A model generated the notes under the pieces. It did no database searches. It saw nothing but the letters and a program-made list of their open reading frames with translations, and was not told the DNA's origin. Below, one piece after another: positions 60,043 to 64,000 of a stretch of DNA of 64,000 nt; the stretch's first letter is position 1; every line of letters begins with the position of its first letter. The stretch is from CALDTK01 sp965215215. Lineage in GTDB: Bacteria > Bacteroidota > Bacteroidia > Chitinophagales > Saprospiraceae. The position numbers were made by a program, and so were the translations under genes. The stretch is from assembly GCA_965215215.1 (NCBI GenBank), contig OZ244043.1:3658001-3722000 (forward strand). Direction: 5' to 3'.

Positions 60043-61689
60043 TCACGCTTCCGCGAAAACGTGGTGCGCGAGAGAAACGGACCGCAAGCTTCCGAGCAGC
60101 GTGGTTGCGGCCTCCCGGCTCAATTCCTGTCGTTTTGCGAAAGCACCGACCAACTCGGGCAACAGGGCATCGAGGGCGGTGCGGTCGAAGTAGAGTCTGC
60201 CCGTACGGCGAATGACGAAGTCCTCGAGCTCCGTGACCTGCTCCCGGTCCATGCAGAACGCGAGCTCCCCGAGGAGCAGGCGTAGCTCCGGGGTTCCCTC
60301 GGGGGGGACCGCGTCCAGGATGGCGGGCACCTGCTTCCCGTAGAGGTGCACGAGGTAGCTCGCCCTCGCGACCGGGAGGCCGACCTCGTTGAGGAGTGCG
60401 GCGACTTCGTAACGGTATTTGAGCACTTCGTTAAAATCGGCGAAATCGTTCCCGCCCAACGCAATCTCCCGCGTTTTGGTGGGACGGTCCAGCTGCAGCC
60501 GCTCCACGGCCTGATCGATGATCCGTTCGCTCATCTTCCGGTAGCCCGTCAGTTTGCCGCCGGCGATGGAGAGGAGGCCGGTCTCGGAAGCGAATATTTC
60601 GTCGCGGCGCGACATCTCGCTCGCGGACTTACCCTCCTCGTAGATGAGCGGTCGCAGTCCGGCCCAGGAGCTTTCTATCTCCTCGGGCCGGAGGTCTAGG
60701 CCGGCGAACATCCGGTTTACGCCGTCGAGTAGGTAGTCGACGTCCTGCGTGCTAACCTCCACGTGGTTCGGGTCGGCTTCGAAGGGGGTATCCGTGGTGC
60801 CGAAGTAGGTGGCTCGGTCGCGCGGGATCGCGAAGCACATCCGGCCGTCCGGCAAGTCGAAATAGATGCTCTGCCGGACGGGGAATCGGTTGTGGGGGAC
60901 TACCAAATGGACCCCCTTCGCGTGGTAGATGTGTTTGCCCTCGAGCGACCGATCGATCTTGCGGATCGTGTCGACCCAGGGACCGGCCGCGTTAACGGTG
61001 ACCGTGCCACGCAACTCGAACTCCCGCTGCCCCACGCGGTCGAGCACGTGTACGCCCCGCACGGAGCCCTCCTCGGTGATGAGTCGTTTGGCTTCGCAGT
61101 AGTTGGCGCTCACGGCACCGAATGCCGCGGCGGTCTTTAAGTTTTCGACGGTCAGTCGGGCGTCATCCGTCCGGTACTCGGCGTACAGCGCACCCCCTTC
61201 GACCCGATCCCGGCGGAGGAGGGGTTCGGCCGCCAGCGCTTCCGCCCGGTTCAGCATGCGCCGGCGATCGTCGCCGGCGACGCCGGCCAGGCGGTCGTAC
61301 ACCCAGAGCGCGAGTGAGGTGGTGAGCTTACCCATTTGCCCATCCTCGATAATCGGGATGAGCATTTTCTCGGGTTGGACGAGGTGCGGGGCGAGTCGGT
61401 GTACGTTGGCGCGCTCCTGCCCGACCTCGCGCACGAGGGCCACGTCGAGCTGCTTGAGGTAGCGCAGGCCGCCGTGGATGAGCTTGGTCGACTTCGAGCT
61501 CGTACCGGAGGCGTAGTCGCCCTTCTCGACGAGCGCGACGGACAGTCCCCGCGACGCCGCGTCGAGGGCGATACCCGCGCCGGTGATCCCGCCGCCGATA
61601 ACGAGGACGTCGAAGCGTTTGCGCGAAAGCGCGCGTACGGCCCCCGCGCGGGCGGGTAGGGCGGCGCGGCGGGCGGCGGTGTAGTCCAT
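60043..61689 (-). CDS. glpD: FAD-dependent glycerol-3-phosphate dehydrogenase/oxidase
   Basis: 548 residues. N-terminal FAD motif 'VLVIGGGITGAGIALDAASRG' (about 29-49), 'GTSSKSTKLIHGGLRYL' (the GlpD signature), 'KGVHLVVPHNRFPV', 'YFGTTDTPFEADPNHV', and a C-terminal helical domain. Oxidises sn-glycerol-3-phosphate to dihydroxyacetone phosphate at the membrane. No glpF/glpK adjacent. The very C-terminus ('HVFAEA') is encoded by a copy of the dispersed motif (60047-60060); others are at 60132 and 61617. Confidence 0.93.
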   Translation of the reverse strand: MDYTAARRAALPARAGAVRALSRKRFDVLVIGGGITGAGIALDAASRGLSVALVEKGDYASGTSSKSTKLIHGGLRYLKQLDVALVREVGQERANVHRLAPHLVQPEKMLIPIIEDGQMGKLTTSLALWVYDRLAGVAGDDRRRMLNRAEALAAEPLLRRDRVEGGALYAEYRTDDARLTVENLKTAAAFGAVSANYCEAKRLITEEGSVRGVHVLDRVGQREFELRGTVTVNAAGPWVDTIRKIDRSLEGKHIYHAKGVHLVVPHNRFPVRQSIYFDLPDGRMCFAIPRDRATYFGTTDTPFEADPNHVEVSTQDVDYLLDGVNRMFAGLDLRPEEIESSWAGLRPLIYEEGKSASEMSRRDEIFASETGLLSIAGGKLTGYRKMSERIIDQAVERLQLDRPTKTREIALGGNDFADFNEVLKYRYEVAALLNEVGLPVARASYLVHLYGKQVPAILDAVPPEGTPELRLLLGELAFCMDREQVTELEDFVIRRTGRLYFDRTALDALLPELVGAFAKRQELSREAATTLLGSLRSVSLAHHVFAEA

Positions 61690-61737
61690 GTGCGGAAGAT
61701 GCGGGCCGGTAGGAAAAGTTTTGACGGAAGTCGGGAT

Positions 61738-62886
61738 CTAGCTGCCGCCCGGTACCTCCTGGGTAGGCGACTGTCCGGTGAGGCCGAGCAGCGGTTGCTC
61801 GCGGTTGAGGACGGCTTTCGCCTCCTCGACGGGTAGTTCGTGCAGGCCGTTACGCGCTCGCCGCTTGTCGCGGAACGTGCGGGCGAGCAGCTGCATGTCG
61901 GTGGTCTCGTCGCTCTCGTCCACGATCTCGAGTCCGAAGAGGGTCTCGATCACGTCCTCCTGGCTCACGAGTCCGGCGGTGCCCCCGTAAGGTCCGAGCA
62001 CGAGCGCGATGTGCTCCCGCTTCTCCACCATCTGATCGAACACCGTGGGGATGGCCGTTCCGACGTCCACGCTCATGATCGGTCGCGCGAACTCCGCGAG
62101 GGGTCTGTCGCCGTGTCCGCGGTACGCCTCGATGAGCAGGGTGTCCTTGAGCACGAAACTGCTGATCTCGTCGATGCTGGTCGCGTACACGGGGATGCGA
62201 CTGAACCGGAGCTCCGGGTTGGCGCCGAGGAACTCGTCGATCGTCTGGGCCGAAGGCGCGGCGAGCATCACGGTACGGGGCGTCATGATGTCGGAGACCA
62301 AGATCTCGCGGGAGCGCAGGAGGTTTTGCATGACCACACTCTCGGAACGCTGGAGCACGCCCTCCCGCTCGGAGAGGGTGGCGAGCGCGGTGATGTCTTC
62401 GCGGGACATGGTGGTCTGGTGCCCTTTGCCCTTGAGCAGCTTGGTGATCTGTTGGCTCAGCCACACGAGCGGGAGTAGGACCTTGATGGAGAAATTCAGG
62501 GTACGAGCCGTAAACGGGGCGAGCTTTCGCCAGTAGGTGGCGCCGATGGTTTTGGGGATGATCTCGGAGAGGATCAGGATGGCCAGCGTCATGACCGTAG
62601 GCACCACGATCCCGGTAACGAACTCGTCGCCGGGCCAGACCCTGGTGGCCTGCGCTCCGACGCCGATCGCCCCGACGGTATGTGCGATGGTGTTGAGCGT
62701 GAGGATCGCCGAGAGCGGGCGGTCCACATTGTCCTTGAAGCCCTTTAGGATGGCACCGACGGCGCTGCCCTCTTGGTTGCGGGCCTCCACGTAGCTGGGC
62801 GGGATGGTGAGCAGACTCGCCTCCCACAGCGAGCAGAGGAACGAGAAGGTGATGGATACGAGAAAGAAGACGACGAGTAGGGTCAT
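61738..62886 (-). CDS. CNNM/DUF21 domain membrane protein with CBS pair (hemolysin/CorC-like)
   Basis: 382 residues. An N-terminal DUF21/CNNM transmembrane domain (about 1-165; 'LCSLWEASLLTIPPSYVEA', 'LTLNTIAHTVGAIGVGAQA', 'LSEIIPKTIGATYWRKLAP'), followed by a CBS-domain pair (about 200-320; 'VSDIMTPRTVMLAA', 'GPYGGTAGLVSQEDVIETLFG'). The C-terminal CorC/transporter-associated domain of longer members is missing. Implicated in magnesium or other cation transport in this family. Confidence 0.88.
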   Translation of the reverse strand: MTLLVVFFLVSITFSFLCSLWEASLLTIPPSYVEARNQEGSAVGAILKGFKDNVDRPLSAILTLNTIAHTVGAIGVGAQATRVWPGDEFVTGIVVPTVMTLAILILSEIIPKTIGATYWRKLAPFTARTLNFSIKVLLPLVWLSQQITKLLKGKGHQTTMSREDITALATLSEREGVLQRSESVVMQNLLRSREILVSDIMTPRTVMLAAPSAQTIDEFLGANPELRFSRIPVYATSIDEISSFVLKDTLLIEAYRGHGDRPLAEFARPIMSVDVGTAIPTVFDQMVEKREHIALVLGPYGGTAGLVSQEDVIETLFGLEIVDESDETTDMQLLARTFRDKRRARNGLHELPVEEAKAVLNREQPLLGLTGQSPTQEVPGGS

Positions 62887-62935
62887 AAGTAGAGTACGAC
62901 TACTAAGGTGCCGCGAATCTCGGCGGGATCAAAAT

Positions 62936-62960
62936 GTTAACGCCCGCATACGGGCGTAAC
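62936..62960. other. Hairpin in the spacer before the second SusC gene
   Basis: GTTAACGCCCG-cat-ACGGGCGTAAC: stem with a single bulged A. It lies in the 254-nt gap 62887-63140 between divergent genes; no other feature was recognised there except AT-rich stretches likely to hold the promoters. Confidence 0.45.
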
Positions 62961-63140
62961 AAATTAAGTAAACGAGAAAAATGCGGGTGACGGTTGGACG
63001 CTGTCCCGGGTAGCTCTGTTGGTAAACTTATATGTGTACTTATTGATGGATATGTGTGGTAGAACGATATATTACGCCGCGGTACCAGATGCCAACTAAT
63101 CACACCGCCTACCCAAAGAGGCCAAATATTATAGTGTACG

Positions 63141-64000
63141 ATGAAACTCTACAATCAGCTCTCAGCTGGGTTGCTGCTGCTCGGTAGCACCCATCTAGCC
63201 GCACCGATCAGTGCGCAATCCTCCAATTTTCAACCTAATCCCATTTACGAAGAGGCGTTTGCCTTGAGCTCGGGTGTCTCCCCGCTTGCAGAGCGGGCGA
63301 TCGAGCAGACCGTCGCGGGGGTTATCCTCGACCAGACGAACGCGGAGCCGATCATCGGGGCGACCGTATTGGCCAAGGGTACCGACATCGGCACGGTAAC
63401 CGACATCGACGGAGCGTACAGCTTGACGGTACCCGATGAGGTCGACACGCTCGTGTTCTCGTACATCGGTTACGCCACTCAGGAGATAGCGATAAACGGG
63501 CAAACCACGATCGACGTGGATATGGGTCCCGACGCACAGGCACTGGACGAGGTGTTGGTGGTAGGGTACGGGACGCAGCGGAAATCTGACGTAACCGGCT
63601 CGATCGGCATGGTCAAGGGAGACGAGCTCCTGAAGGCGCCGGTGACCAACGCGCTGCAGGGTTTGCAGGGGAAGGTGGCCGGTGTGAACGTCTACCTGAA
63701 CTCCGGGTCACCGACCAGTAGCCCCCGGGTGCTTATCCGCGGGCTCGGGACGATCAATTCGAGTTCGACGCCGCTTTACGTCGTAGACGGGGTGGTGATG
63801 GAGGATATAAAGTTTTTGAATCCGAACGACATCAGTAGTATCGAGGTACTGAAAGACGCTTCGTCTACGGCCATCTACGGTTCGCGGGGGGCAAACGGCG
63901 TCATTCTAGTCACTACCGAGCGTGGACCGCAGTCGGAGGGTCTCGTGGTCGGTTTCGAGAGTTTCGTTACCGCCGGTGAGCTGCGCAAGAAAATGGACGT
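63141..64000 (+). CDS. SusC/RagA-type TonB-linked receptor, 5' part
   Basis: Open from ATG 63141 to the window edge (286 complete codons seen). Signal peptide ('LLLLGSTHLAAPISAQ'), CarboxypepD-regulatory-like domain ('VAGVILDQTNAEPIIGATVL', about 53-135), SusC motif 'LDEVLVVGYGTQRKSDVTGS' and start of the plug ('GLQGKVAGVNVYLNSG', 'IYGSRGANGVILVTTERG'). GC-rich throughout, unlike the SusC at 12783. A SusD should follow beyond the edge. Confidence 0.95.
   Translation, partial: MKLYNQLSAGLLLLGSTHLAAPISAQSSNFQPNPIYEEAFALSSGVSPLAERAIEQTVAGVILDQTNAEPIIGATVLAKGTDIGTVTDIDGAYSLTVPDEVDTLVFSYIGYATQEIAINGQTTIDVDMGPDAQALDEVLVVGYGTQRKSDVTGSIGMVKGDELLKAPVTNALQGLQGKVAGVNVYLNSGSPTSSPRVLIRGLGTINSSSTPLYVVDGVVMEDIKFLNPNDISSIEVLKDASSTAIYGSRGANGVILVTTERGPQSEGLVVGFESFVTAGELRKKMD

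Overview
The window looks like chromosomal DNA from a GC-rich member of the Bacteroidota, most like the Saprospiraceae/Lewinella group. The evidence is SusC/SusD pairs, TonB-dependent receptors with carboxypeptidase-like domains, DUF4249 and DUF2279 proteins, a type IX secretion C-terminal domain, a Bacteroidota-type GlmU-like protein, the pheA/aminotransferase/tyrA/DAHP synthase-chorismate mutase operon, and promoters of the TTTG-N20-TAnnTTTG kind. No rRNA, tRNA, CRISPR array, prophage or intact insertion sequence was seen.

Layout. 0-12.6 kb is housekeeping: DUF177/rpmF, ridA-trpS, metK, a TonB-like protein, gcvP, a cystathionine beta-synthase-like enzyme, a Nudix hydrolase, DUF2279, rplU with an unusually extended rpmA, and a retropepsin/PDZ protein. 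12.8-27.8 kb is a nutrient-uptake type locus: SusC, SusD, then four translationally overlapping lipoprotein genes, three of them ~1000-1100 residue VCBS/FG-GAP + ASPIC/UnbV proteins. The SusC/SusD part is clearly more AT-rich than its surroundings. 27.9-33.0 kb is a DUF4249-TonB receptor-DUF4249 module flanked by a 50-bp imperfect direct repeat of the last VCBS gene's 3' end. 33.5-37.7 kb is the Phe/Tyr biosynthesis operon on the minus strand, preceded by what looks like a complete attenuator: promoter, an 18-residue Tyr/Phe leader peptide, and a terminator. 37.8-49.3 kb returns to housekeeping and transport: BASS transporter, flavin reductase, methyltransferase, GlmU-like, rpmE2, mnmE, SIMPL protein, a sodium:solute symporter, rpsO, pnp. 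49.4-57.7 kb is a minus-strand cluster of TPR lipoprotein, two DUF4331 paralogues (one with DUF11 repeats and a type IX sorting domain) and a TonB receptor. 58.2-62.9 kb holds yidC, a glycerol-3-phosphate dehydrogenase and a CNNM/CorC-like membrane protein. A second SusC runs off the right edge.

The two observations I rate highest are (1) the Tyr/Phe leader-peptide attenuator at 37.57-37.72 kb, and (2) a dispersed 14-bp near-palindromic motif, consensus GTTTTCGCGAAAGC, present in about 25 exact or near copies in both orientations, in several reading frames and between genes. That pattern suggests selection on the DNA itself. All assignments are by eye; no database search was run.
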